From Tannerella sp. (GTDB lineage Bacteria > Bacteroidota > Bacteroidia > Bacteroidales > Tannerellaceae), in assembly GCA_031283915.1 (NCBI GenBank), contig JAITAY010000014.1, positions 1 to 19,177 on the forward strand: 19,177 bases of DNA, in the 5' to 3' direction. The notes beneath the pieces were generated by a model. The model did no database searches, had not been told where the DNA came from, and saw only the letters and a program-made list of their open reading frames with translations. The stretch's first letter is position 1, and each line of letters starts with the position of its first letter. The position numbers and the translations under genes were made by a program. Below, piece by piece: positions 1-6,463 of the stretch.

Positions 1-98
1 CTTCCGATGTTGAATCCTGTGAAGGGGCGATCGGAGCGTGTGAGTGGATAGGTGCGCTCAACGGAATCGGCAATTTGAAATGCACCCGTGATTATTGA
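1..98 (+). CDS. C-terminal tail of an unidentified upstream gene (partial)
   Basis: An open frame enters from the left edge (first full codon at base 3) and ends at a TGA at 96-98, giving about 31 residues that finish in IGNLKCTRDY. The other two forward frames stop sooner. It lies 24 nt before the isomerase start at 123 on the same strand, as expected for the preceding gene of an operon. The tail is too short to assign to a family. It could be non-coding; confidence rests only on the open frame and the spacing. Confidence 0.35.
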   Translation, partial: SDVESCEGAIGACEWIGALNGIGNLKCTRDY

Positions 99-122
99 AA
101 AAAGAAACTTGTCAGAAAAAAA

Positions 123-611
123 ATGAATATGAGTGAGAAAAAAATTATTATCGGCAGTACCCGCGCGGGACTGACCCTGAAAAAAGAATTGACCGTCTGG
201 CTGGAAAGTAAAGGTTTCCGGGTGGACGACGCCGGCATGAAGGAAGGCGGCGAGTTTGTCCCCTATCATGAGGCGGCGGCAGCCGTCGCCCGTGGCATAT
301 CGGAGAAACGCTACGAGCGCGGCATCATCATCTGCGGTACGGGAGCGGGCAGCGTCATCACAGCCGCCAAGTTCAAAGGCGTCTATCCGGTGCATGTGTT
401 CAACACCTTCACGGCGCAGCAGGCCAAAGCCGTCAACAACTGCAACGTGCTGGTCTTCGGCGAGTGGCTCACGCCGCCCAAACACGCCTGCCGGCTGGTG
501 GACGCCTGGCTCGAAACCGGATTTACCGACGGCGTGGACGACGAATGGAAAGTCTTCCTGCGCAACTGCGTCAGGGAAATCGGCGAACTGGAAGACCGTC
601 TGTTCAGGTAA
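123..611 (+). CDS. RpiB/LacA/LacB-family sugar-phosphate isomerase, divergent
   Basis: A 162-residue protein of the usual size for the RpiB/LacAB family, cytoplasmic enzymes that interconvert aldose and ketose phosphates. Seen in the sequence: an N-terminal GSTRAG loop where RpiB has G-x-D-H-A/V-G, the catalytic-cysteine motif IIICGTGAG with Cys71, and a C-terminal NNCNVLVFGEWL matching the family's H-N-x-A-N-V-L-x-x-G block. Two normally conserved positions differ. The Asp-His pair of the first loop is Thr-Arg, and the His before the Asn is Val. The fold and cysteine are therefore kept while the substrate-binding residues have changed, so I do not call it rpiB. ATG at 123 was chosen; a second ATG lies two codons later. 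It precedes two TIM-barrel isomerase-like genes, suggesting a shared sugar or sugar-acid pathway. The exact substrate is unknown. Confidence 0.85.
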   Translation: MNMSEKKIIIGSTRAGLTLKKELTVWLESKGFRVDDAGMKEGGEFVPYHEAAAAVARGISEKRYERGIIICGTGAGSVITAAKFKGVYPVHVFNTFTAQQAKAVNNCNVLVFGEWLTPPKHACRLVDAWLETGFTDGVDDEWKVFLRNCVREIGELEDRLFR

Positions 612-650
612 GACCGCGTCGCATCTGTGCAAACATTAAATTTATCATAT

Positions 651-1583
651 ATGGAACGAAGAAATTTTATCAAACAGGCGGCTGGCGGGATCTTGCTCGC
701 GGGTGCGGCAGGAATGGCGGCAGAAGCGGCGGCTTCTCCTTCACCCCAGTCCCGCGCGTCGAACAGCGCAAAGTTTACGTTAAAGTATGCCCCCAGCCTG
801 GGCATGTTCAGGGAACATGCCGGAAAAGACCCGATCGACCACCTCCGGTTTATCGCCGATCAGGGTTTCCGGGCGGCCTACGACCTCGGAATGATTGGCC
901 GGCCGCCGGAAGAACAGGAAAAAATCGCCGGCGAAGCGCGGAGGTTAGGTCTGGAGCTGGGGCAGTTCTCTTTCAAGATAGACTGGAGCGGATGCACGTT
1001 TGTGCTAAACAGCGCCGACATCAAAGAGATGCTCAAAACGAAAATGCTGGCAGGTCTGGAAGTGCAAAAACGCACCGGCATCCGCAAGGGGCTGGTGGTG
1101 CCGGGGCATTACGACGCCAAACTGCATCCCGAATACCAGACGGCAAACGTCATCGAAAACCTGCGGATGTGCCTGGACATCATCGGCCCTCACGGGCTGG
1201 AAATCGTACTGGAGCCGCTCAATACGCTCACCAACCATCCCGGCCTCTTCCTGACACGCACGACGCAGGCGAAAATGATTTGTGTCGCCGTCGGGCGTCA
1301 CGGGTGCAAACTGGTGGACGACCTTTATCACCAGCAGGTGACGGAGGGAAATCTCATTCCCAATCTCGAAGCGTGCTGGGAGTATATAGGATCTATTCAT
1401 GTCGGCGACAACCCCGGACGTAATGAACCGACCACCGGCGAAATCAATTACAGCACTATTTTCCGGTATCTGCACGAACGGCATTACGACGACGTCATTT
1501 CTCTTGAACACGGGCAAAGCAGGCCGGGCAAGGAGGGCGAACGGGCGATCATCGACGCTTACAGGGAAGTAGATCCGCATTGA
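651..1583 (+). CDS. Hydroxypyruvate isomerase-like TIM-barrel protein with Tat signal
   Basis: A 310-residue protein when started at ATG 651. An upstream GTG at 627 would add eight residues before the signal and is less likely. The N-terminus MERRNFIKQAAGG followed by an Ala/Gly-rich stretch is a twin-arginine export signal. The mature part matches the Hyi branch of the AP-endonuclease-2/xylose-isomerase-like TIM barrels: LEPLNT with Glu188, VDDLYHQQ (Asp224, His227), His250, the diagnostic GDNPGRNEPTTGEINY near 252-267, and SLEHG with Glu286. Glu188 and Glu286 correspond to the two metal-binding/catalytic glutamates of this family. Members isomerise hydroxypyruvate and tartronate semialdehyde, or 2-oxo-tetronates. 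Export is unusual for a central-metabolism isomerase and suggests a different, envelope-located substrate. It follows the RpiB-like gene by 39 nt and precedes the second TIM barrel by 32 nt, probably in one operon. Confidence 0.85.
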   Translation: MERRNFIKQAAGGILLAGAAGMAAEAAASPSPQSRASNSAKFTLKYAPSLGMFREHAGKDPIDHLRFIADQGFRAAYDLGMIGRPPEEQEKIAGEARRLGLELGQFSFKIDWSGCTFVLNSADIKEMLKTKMLAGLEVQKRTGIRKGLVVPGHYDAKLHPEYQTANVIENLRMCLDIIGPHGLEIVLEPLNTLTNHPGLFLTRTTQAKMICVAVGRHGCKLVDDLYHQQVTEGNLIPNLEACWEYIGSIHVGDNPGRNEPTTGEINYSTIFRYLHERHYDDVISLEHGQSRPGKEGERAIIDAYREVDPH

Positions 1584-1615
1584 ACATACGTTGATTTCAC
1601 ATAAAAAAAACAGAT

Positions 1616-2545
1616 ATGAACAGAAGAATTTTTATGAAAAATGTAGCCGCTGTTTCGGCGGCAGTCGTGGCGGGAAGTCCCTGGACAGCCTGCACGAAGG
1701 GGAAACGTCCGCAGGGAAAAAAACAACTCCGCTGGGCAATGGGATGGATTTTATGGCGCGATTTCAAAGGTCGCGACGTTCCGCTTTCCGAAGCAATTCA
1801 AAACCTGGCCGAGTTGGGTTTGGACGGGATTGAATTTTCGCCGAGAAAGGACGAACTGGCCGGACACGGGTTCACGAGGGAGAGTTTCCGCGATTTGCTC
1901 CGGGAGAAAAACCTTGCGCTCTCAGGCAATTACTTCAGTGGCGTGTTCCACGACAGGACGCAGAAGGACACGATTCTTTCCGCCTTCACAAACACACTGG
2001 AGAACGTGCGTTTCTACGGTGCGGAAAACATCATCATCGGGCCTCCGGGGCGAGTGGAGGGCGACAACCGGGCGTTGATCGAAGAATCGGCGCCCCTGCT
2101 GACCGAACTGGGACAGAGGGCAAATGATGCCGGGGTACGGCTGGGAGTACATCCGCATGTGAACACGATCATTGAAACGCCCGAAGAAATAGATTTCGTG
2201 ATGGAACTTACCCGTCCGCAGGATGTGGCGCTGGTGCCCGACACGGGACATATCCGGCTGGGCGGTGGACAGGTGTCGGCTATCATCAGGAAATACCGTG
2301 ACCGGTTGAGTTATTTCCATCTGAAAGATTCGGCCGGCGAGTTTCAGCGTCCGCATTTCGGTCCCAACCTGCGCGAACTGGGACAAGGAGAAATTGATTT
2401 TCCGGATATCCTGACGATATTGAAAGAAGCCAGCTTCTCGGGATGGCTGAATGTGGAACAGGATTATACGTTCACTACTCCGGCAGCGTCGGCCGCGGTA
2501 AGCGCAGAGTATATCCACAATACGCTGAAACCGATTTATTCCTGA
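1616..2545 (+). CDS. IolE-like sugar phosphate isomerase/epimerase family protein, exported
   Basis: A 309-residue TIM-barrel protein of the xylose-isomerase-like superfamily (IolE, epimerases). The N-terminus MNRRIFMKNVAAVSAAVV has a twin arginine followed by a hydrophobic segment. SPWTAC puts a cysteine at residue 26, so it may be a Tat-exported lipoprotein. Barrel motifs seen in order: GLDGIEFSP, ENIIIGPPG, LGVHPHVNT followed by ETPEE, VPDTGHIRLGGG, FHLKDS, and WLNVEQD near the C-terminus. The His, Asp and Glu residues in these strands are the usual metal ligands. Many Bacteroidota carry such Tat-signal TIM barrels beside glycoside- or inositol-type catabolic genes, where some act on 3-keto-glycosides or inosose. 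No Gfo/Idh/MocA oxidoreductase is visible here to support that. It lies 32 nt after the Hyi-like gene. The substrate is unassigned. Confidence 0.8.
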   Translation: MNRRIFMKNVAAVSAAVVAGSPWTACTKGKRPQGKKQLRWAMGWILWRDFKGRDVPLSEAIQNLAELGLDGIEFSPRKDELAGHGFTRESFRDLLREKNLALSGNYFSGVFHDRTQKDTILSAFTNTLENVRFYGAENIIIGPPGRVEGDNRALIEESAPLLTELGQRANDAGVRLGVHPHVNTIIETPEEIDFVMELTRPQDVALVPDTGHIRLGGGQVSAIIRKYRDRLSYFHLKDSAGEFQRPHFGPNLRELGQGEIDFPDILTILKEASFSGWLNVEQDYTFTTPAASAAVSAEYIHNTLKPIYS

Positions 2546-2766
2546 CAGCGAACACGGGATGCGTGACGAGTTGCGAATCATCCGGAATCTTGCGGGCGCC
2601 GGAATGTTTGATGAACGTACAAAAACATTTTTTTGCGCCCGCAAAAGGTTTGATAAATACGCCGGATTCCGGTTTGATTCGGAACGCAGACCGTGTTCAT
2701 GACGGATTTGTCCGTGCAGGCATGGACGATGAACGGTTCTAACAGAATATTGACAATTAAATAAGT
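2546..2766 (+). other. 221-nt leader before the glycyl radical enzyme
   Basis: No convincing gene is seen here. It contains the inverted repeat listed separately and a small stem ACGGA-TTTG-TCCGT at 2702-2715. An A/T-rich run leads into the start codon. A gap this long within a same-strand cluster suggests that the glycyl radical enzyme pair has its own promoter, but I cannot place a promoter with confidence. Confidence 0.5.
2590..2644. promoter_or_regulatory. 10-bp perfect inverted repeat (terminator or leader structure)
   Basis: TTGCGGGCGC at 2590-2599 is the exact reverse complement of GCGCCCGCAA at 2635-2644, separated by 35 nt. The right arm alone can form a competing hairpin, TTTTGC-GCCC-GCAAAA, at 2631-2646. 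Two mutually exclusive GC-rich stems 45 to 100 nt after a stop codon could end the upstream transcript, or act as a switch or operator for the glycyl radical enzyme. The pairing is visible; the function is inferred. Confidence 0.4.
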
Positions 2767-5247
2767 ATGAATGATTTGATTTTATCTGCTCAGGAAGAGC
2801 GTATTCAACAGGAGATCCATAACGGTGACGCCAATCAAGAAAAGAAGAACAGAGCGCACCATATCCTGAAAGAAATTCGGACGAAAAAACCGCAAATCGA
2901 CGTCGAACGGGGTTATTATTTTACCCGTTCGTTCCGTGAGACGGAAGGCGAACCGCTGATATTGCGATGGTCAAAAGCCTTGTTTCTGTATGCCCGGGAA
3001 GCTACCGTTTATATTGATGACCGCCAATTAATCGTCGGCCGGTGCGGGAAACAGGGGCGGTATGGCATTCTGTATCCGGAACTGGACGGAAACATTCTGG
3101 GCGAAGCCATTGAGCATCTGCCGGAGCGGGATGTTTCCCCCTTCGACATTTCCGAAGAGGATGCGCGCATCGTCCGGGAAGAAATTGCACCCTACTGGGA
3201 AGGCAAGACCTTTCATGAAGACCTGGCCAGAGCGCTTCCGCCGGAGACAAGGAGGCTTACCTACAACAACGACGCCAGCCTCTCCTCGCGCTTCATTGTC
3301 AACGAAACGGCCTCGTTTCGCTCGTCGATACAGTGGGTACACGACTACGAGATTGTGTTGGAAAAAGGCTTTCTCGGCATCAGGCGCGAAATGGAAGAAC
3401 GCATCGCACAGCTCGACGAATACAGTCCGGTGGACAACACGGAGAAACGTCCCTTCCTGCAGGCCGTCATCCATGTCTGCGATGCCATTATCCTTTGGGC
3501 AGAACGTCATGCCGACCTGGCCGGGATGCTGGCCGGCCGGGAAACAAATCCCGTCCGCAAGGCCGAGTTGCAACGCATTGCGGAGACCTGCCGACACGTC
3601 CCGGCACATCCCGCCCGCACGTTTTACGAAGCCTTGCAGGCACAGTGGTTCACGCAGATGTTCTCGCGTATCGAGCAGAAAACAGGCACCGTCATCTCCA
3701 ACGGACGCATGGATCAGTACCTGTATCCCTTTTATGCCCGCGACAGAGAGGCCGGTATCCTGACCGATGAACAGACGCAGGAACTGCTGGAATGTGTATG
3801 GGTTTCCATGGCACAGTTTATCGACTTGTACCTGTCGTCCACCGGTGGCGCCTTCAACGAAGGATACGCGCACTGGGAAGCCGTGACCATCGGTGGACAA
3901 ACAAAAGACGGATATGACGCCGTCAATGAACTGACGTATCTTTTTCTGAAATCCAAGCGTGAATTTCCGCTGAATTATCCCGACCTGGCAGCCAGAATCC
4001 ATGTCCGCAGTCCGCAACGCTATCTGTATGAAGTGGCAGAAACGATCAAGGACGGTTCCGGCTTTCCCAAGCTGATTAATGACGAAGAGGTCGTACCCCT
4101 GCTGCTTTCCAAGAAAGCCACCTTCGAGGAAGCGTATGACTACAGCGTCTCCGGTTGTGCAGAGTGCCGTATGCCCAATCGCGATACCTACACCAGTCCG
4201 AATGCGTACATCAACTTCGCCGCTGCACTCGAAATGACGGTCTACAACGGACGGATGCTCTTCTACGGCGATGAACTCATCGGCCTGCCGACCGGCGAAT
4301 TTGAGCGTTTCACCTCGTTCGAGGAAATTCTCGACGCTTTCTTGAAACAGCAGCGTTATTTTCTCAAACACGCTTTTATCCAGCAGCATGAAATCATCCG
4401 CCTGCGTGCGCAGCATTTCGCTACGCCGCTGGGTTCGGCGCTGCACAGACTGTGTCGCGAAACATGTATCGACCTTCATCAGCCGCAGGTCGAAGGTGGG
4501 ATTGACCTGGGATATTTCGAATACATGGGCTATGCCACCGTAATCGACTCGCTCGCCGCCATCCGCCAGGTCGTGTTTGAAGAAAAACGCATCACGCTTT
4601 CTGAACTAAAGCAAGCCATGCAACGCAACTTCGAGGGCGGCGAGGCCATCCGCCAGAGGCTGCTTCACGCGCCGAGCTATGGCAACGACGAGGCCGGCGT
4701 CGACGCCATTGGCAGGCTGCTCGACCGCGAGGCGCAGGAGTTCACGCGCCGTTACAGCCGGGAACTGGGTGTGCACCTGGATTTGCGGCTGGTGCCCTTC
4801 ACCTCGCACGTGCCTTTCGGCAAGGTGGTCAGCGCCACGCCCAACGGACGCCGGGCCTGGTTTCCGCTCTCCGACGGATCGGCCGCTACGCAGGGCGCTG
4901 ACGTAAACGGGCCTACCGCCGTGCTGCTCTCGAATTACCAAACCAAAAACTGTAACTTCCGCGAACATGCGGCTCGGCTGCTCAACATCAAGTTCACGCC
5001 CTCCTGTCTGCAGGGCGGGGAAGGGACGGACAAGCTGGTGCAGTTCATCCGTACATGGCGTGACCTGAGGCTGTGGCACGTGCAGTTCAACGTGATGAAC
5101 CGCGAAACCCTGCTGGAAGCGCAAAAGCATCCCGAACGCTACCGCAACCTCCTGGTCAGGATAGCCGGCTACAGTGCATATTTCACCGAGTTGTCGCCCG
5201 ACCTGCAAAGCGACATCATTGCCCGCACACAACATACGGCTCTCTGA
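2767..5247 (+). CDS. Glycyl radical enzyme, PFL2/dehydratase-lyase branch (isethionate sulfite-lyase-like pocket)
   Basis: An 826-residue cytoplasmic radical enzyme, full length for the PFL2 branch (glycerol and hydroxyproline dehydratases, choline TMA-lyase, sulfonate lyases). VSGCAECRM places the thiyl Cys464 and the general-base Glu466 in the Cys-x-Glu motif that separates this branch from pyruvate formate-lyase, which uses paired cysteines. RIAGYSAYFTELSPDLQ places the radical glycine at Gly801, 25 residues from the C-terminus. In the pocket, FRSSIQWVHDYE gives Arg185 and Gln189, GYAHW gives Trp370, and LRLVPF gives Arg674 and Phe678. As I remember it, isethionate sulfite-lyase uses Arg189, Gln193, Trp374, Cys468, Glu470, Arg678, Phe682 and Gly805, a constant offset of four. 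This suggests a C-S lyase acting on a small sulfonate, but the usual partner genes (sulfoacetaldehyde or sulfolactaldehyde reductase, transporter, aldehyde dehydrogenase, microcompartment shell) are absent. The activase follows with a 1-nt overlap. The family call is firm; the substrate is tentative. Confidence 0.93.
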   Translation: MNDLILSAQEERIQQEIHNGDANQEKKNRAHHILKEIRTKKPQIDVERGYYFTRSFRETEGEPLILRWSKALFLYAREATVYIDDRQLIVGRCGKQGRYGILYPELDGNILGEAIEHLPERDVSPFDISEEDARIVREEIAPYWEGKTFHEDLARALPPETRRLTYNNDASLSSRFIVNETASFRSSIQWVHDYEIVLEKGFLGIRREMEERIAQLDEYSPVDNTEKRPFLQAVIHVCDAIILWAERHADLAGMLAGRETNPVRKAELQRIAETCRHVPAHPARTFYEALQAQWFTQMFSRIEQKTGTVISNGRMDQYLYPFYARDREAGILTDEQTQELLECVWVSMAQFIDLYLSSTGGAFNEGYAHWEAVTIGGQTKDGYDAVNELTYLFLKSKREFPLNYPDLAARIHVRSPQRYLYEVAETIKDGSGFPKLINDEEVVPLLLSKKATFEEAYDYSVSGCAECRMPNRDTYTSPNAYINFAAALEMTVYNGRMLFYGDELIGLPTGEFERFTSFEEILDAFLKQQRYFLKHAFIQQHEIIRLRAQHFATPLGSALHRLCRETCIDLHQPQVEGGIDLGYFEYMGYATVIDSLAAIRQVVFEEKRITLSELKQAMQRNFEGGEAIRQRLLHAPSYGNDEAGVDAIGRLLDREAQEFTRRYSRELGVHLDLRLVPFTSHVPFGKVVSATPNGRRAWFPLSDGSAATQGADVNGPTAVLLSNYQTKNCNFREHAARLLNIKFTPSCLQGGEGTDKLVQFIRTWRDLRLWHVQFNVMNRETLLEAQKHPERYRNLLVRIAGYSAYFTELSPDLQSDIIARTQHTAL

Positions 5248-6086
5248 TGACCGGGGACGCACTGGTGTCGCACATCCAGCGTTATTCGCTGCACGACGGA
5301 CCGGGAATCCGCACCGTCGTGTTTTTCAAGGGATGTCCCCTGCGTTGCCGCTGGTGTTGCAATCCGGAAACGCAGCGGCGGGAACGGGAGGTGTCGTATC
5401 GTCCGGCCAGGTGTATCGGGCAGGCGGCATGTGGTTTCTGTGCTGTCGCCTGTCCCGTTGCGGCTGTCGCGTTCCCGTCCGGGAGCGTGGCGACGATTGA
5501 CAGGGAAAGATGCACAGCTTGTTTCCGGTGCGTCTCCGCTTGTCCGTCCCGTGCCCTGAAGGCGGAAGGCGAATGGAAAACGGCAGAGGAAATCATAGAT
5601 GTTGTTGAAAGAGACGCAGCTTTTTATCTTCACGGTAACGGCGGACTGACGCTTAGCGGCGGCGAACCACTGCTCCAGGGCACTTTTCTGACGGATTTGC
5701 TGCAAAAGGCGAAACGACGGCGGCTGCATGTCGCTATGGAAACCTGCGGATATGGAAACTACACACTGCTTGCCGCCGCTGCTTCGTACCTCGACTTGAT
5801 TCTTTTCGACATCAAATCGCTTGACAGGGATAAGCATGTTGCTTACACCGGTCAGCCCAATGACCTGATTCTGGAAAACTTCAACCGGCTTTGCACAGAC
5901 TTTCCCTCCCTGGACAAAGTCGTGCGTACGCCTGTCATTCCAGGTTTCAACGACACGCCTGTCGATCTCGAACAGATACGGACTCTGCTTCGTGGCCATC
6001 CGAATGTCCGTCATGAAACGTTACCTTATCACCGTTTTGGCGTGGAAAAATACGCGATGCTGGGACGGACGTATGCGTTGCCCTGA
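5247..6086 (+). CDS. Glycyl radical enzyme activase (radical SAM), C-terminally shortened
   Basis: A 279-residue protein when started at ATG 5247, which shares its A with the preceding TGA (TGATG), giving tight translational coupling. The N-terminal YSLHDGPGIRTVVFFKGCPLRC motif family carries the radical-SAM cluster C-x3-C-x2-C at Cys30, Cys34 and Cys37. A two-cluster ferredoxin insert follows: Cys56/62/65/69, with an unusually long C-x5-C first gap, and Cys89/92/95/99 with standard spacing. LTLSGGEPLL (137-140 core) binds SAM. VRTPVIPGFND and LPYHRFGVEKYAMLG are typical late motifs. Its role is to abstract a hydrogen from the partner's Gly801. Relatives usually run some 20 residues past the LGRxY motif. 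This one ends four codons after it, where nitrogenase-like sequence begins in another frame, so the tail was probably lost to a rearrangement. The catalytic motifs are intact, so it may still work. Confidence 0.93.
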   Translation: MTGDALVSHIQRYSLHDGPGIRTVVFFKGCPLRCRWCCNPETQRREREVSYRPARCIGQAACGFCAVACPVAAVAFPSGSVATIDRERCTACFRCVSACPSRALKAEGEWKTAEEIIDVVERDAAFYLHGNGGLTLSGGEPLLQGTFLTDLLQKAKRRRLHVAMETCGYGNYTLLAAAASYLDLILFDIKSLDRDKHVAYTGQPNDLILENFNRLCTDFPSLDKVVRTPVIPGFNDTPVDLEQIRTLLRGHPNVRHETLPYHRFGVEKYAMLGRTYALP

Positions 6087-6324
6087 CAGTTGTCAAGTAT
6101 CCGGTGCAACACATATCCTGCGAAATTGAAAAACAAGAGCAGATCGGTCATCAGGGCGACATGGAAAATGCACCCAAAGGAATATCCCGTTGTGAAGCCG
6201 GCATTTTGGCTATCGACGTCCCAATGAACTGGAAGGTCTGGAAGCCATGTACGCGCTGAGACCCGACATCATTTTCACAGGAAAACGACCGGGCGAAGTT
6301 GCGAAAAAAAATCACGTCCCCTAC
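6083..6324 (+). pseudogene. anfD: Remnant of iron-only nitrogenase alpha subunit (anfD), frameshifted and truncated
   Basis: Two adjacent frames together read as an internal piece of AnfD. One frame (codons from about 6146 to 6217) gives GHQGDMEN, APKGISRCEAG and ILAID. From 6220 the next frame gives PNELEGLEAMYALRPD, IIFTGKRPGEVAKK and HVPY. Adding one A between 6218 and 6219 restores DDPNELEGLEA, so a single-base deletion explains the shift. As I remember the proteins, AnfD reads GHQGDMEKG, RCGEG, LAIDDPNELEGLEA and TGKRPGEVAKK, whereas VnfD has GHEEDFEK and TGPRVGEL, so the match is to AnfD. A weaker piece, LTVVK at 6083-6097, may be the upstream LKVVS strand. The match ends at VPY, just before the cofactor-binding His region (NAHAYHNGPY), and there is no start. 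Neither half can make a functional nitrogenase subunit. No other anf gene is in the window. Confidence 0.8.
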
Positions 6325-6416
6325 CGTATACTTTTTGACCTGTTAGCCGTTCGGCAGAAGTGAAAATCACGGGAGAAAGGAAAAAGAAATGATTTCAGCG
6401 GTCTGACGGCCTGTAA

Positions 6417-6444
6417 CTCCCCCTCGTCAGGAAACGAGGGGGAG
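6417..6444. terminator. Probable bidirectional intrinsic terminator
   Basis: CTCCCCCTCGT at 6417-6427 pairs perfectly with ACGAGGGGGAG at 6434-6444 around a 6-nt loop, an 11-bp GC-rich stem. It sits between the end of the + strand cluster and the stop of the convergent transporter gene (6464), where a shared terminator is expected. The following T-rich stretch is weak on both strands, so factor-assisted termination is possible. Confidence 0.65.
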
Positions 6445-6463
6445 CCGGTTTGAGGGTCTTTCG

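Noticed and set aside
464..1423. 319-codon + strand frame spanning the RpiB-like and Hyi-like genes
   Set aside because: It is Arg/Gly-rich with no motif and overlaps two genes that have family signatures in other frames.
3028..4479. 483-codon open frame antisense to the glycyl radical enzyme
   Set aside because: The sense strand encodes an intact enzyme with all catalytic motifs; the antisense product has no recognisable domain.
2767..5247. Pyruvate formate-lyase
   Set aside because: The active site has a single Cys followed by x-Glu rather than two adjacent cysteines, and the activase has the two-cluster ferredoxin insert typical of the dehydratase/lyase branch.
6325..6416. Further nitrogenase sequence or an anfG/anfK start
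   Set aside because: All three forward frames were read; none continues the AnfD match after VPY or resembles the start of AnfG or AnfK.
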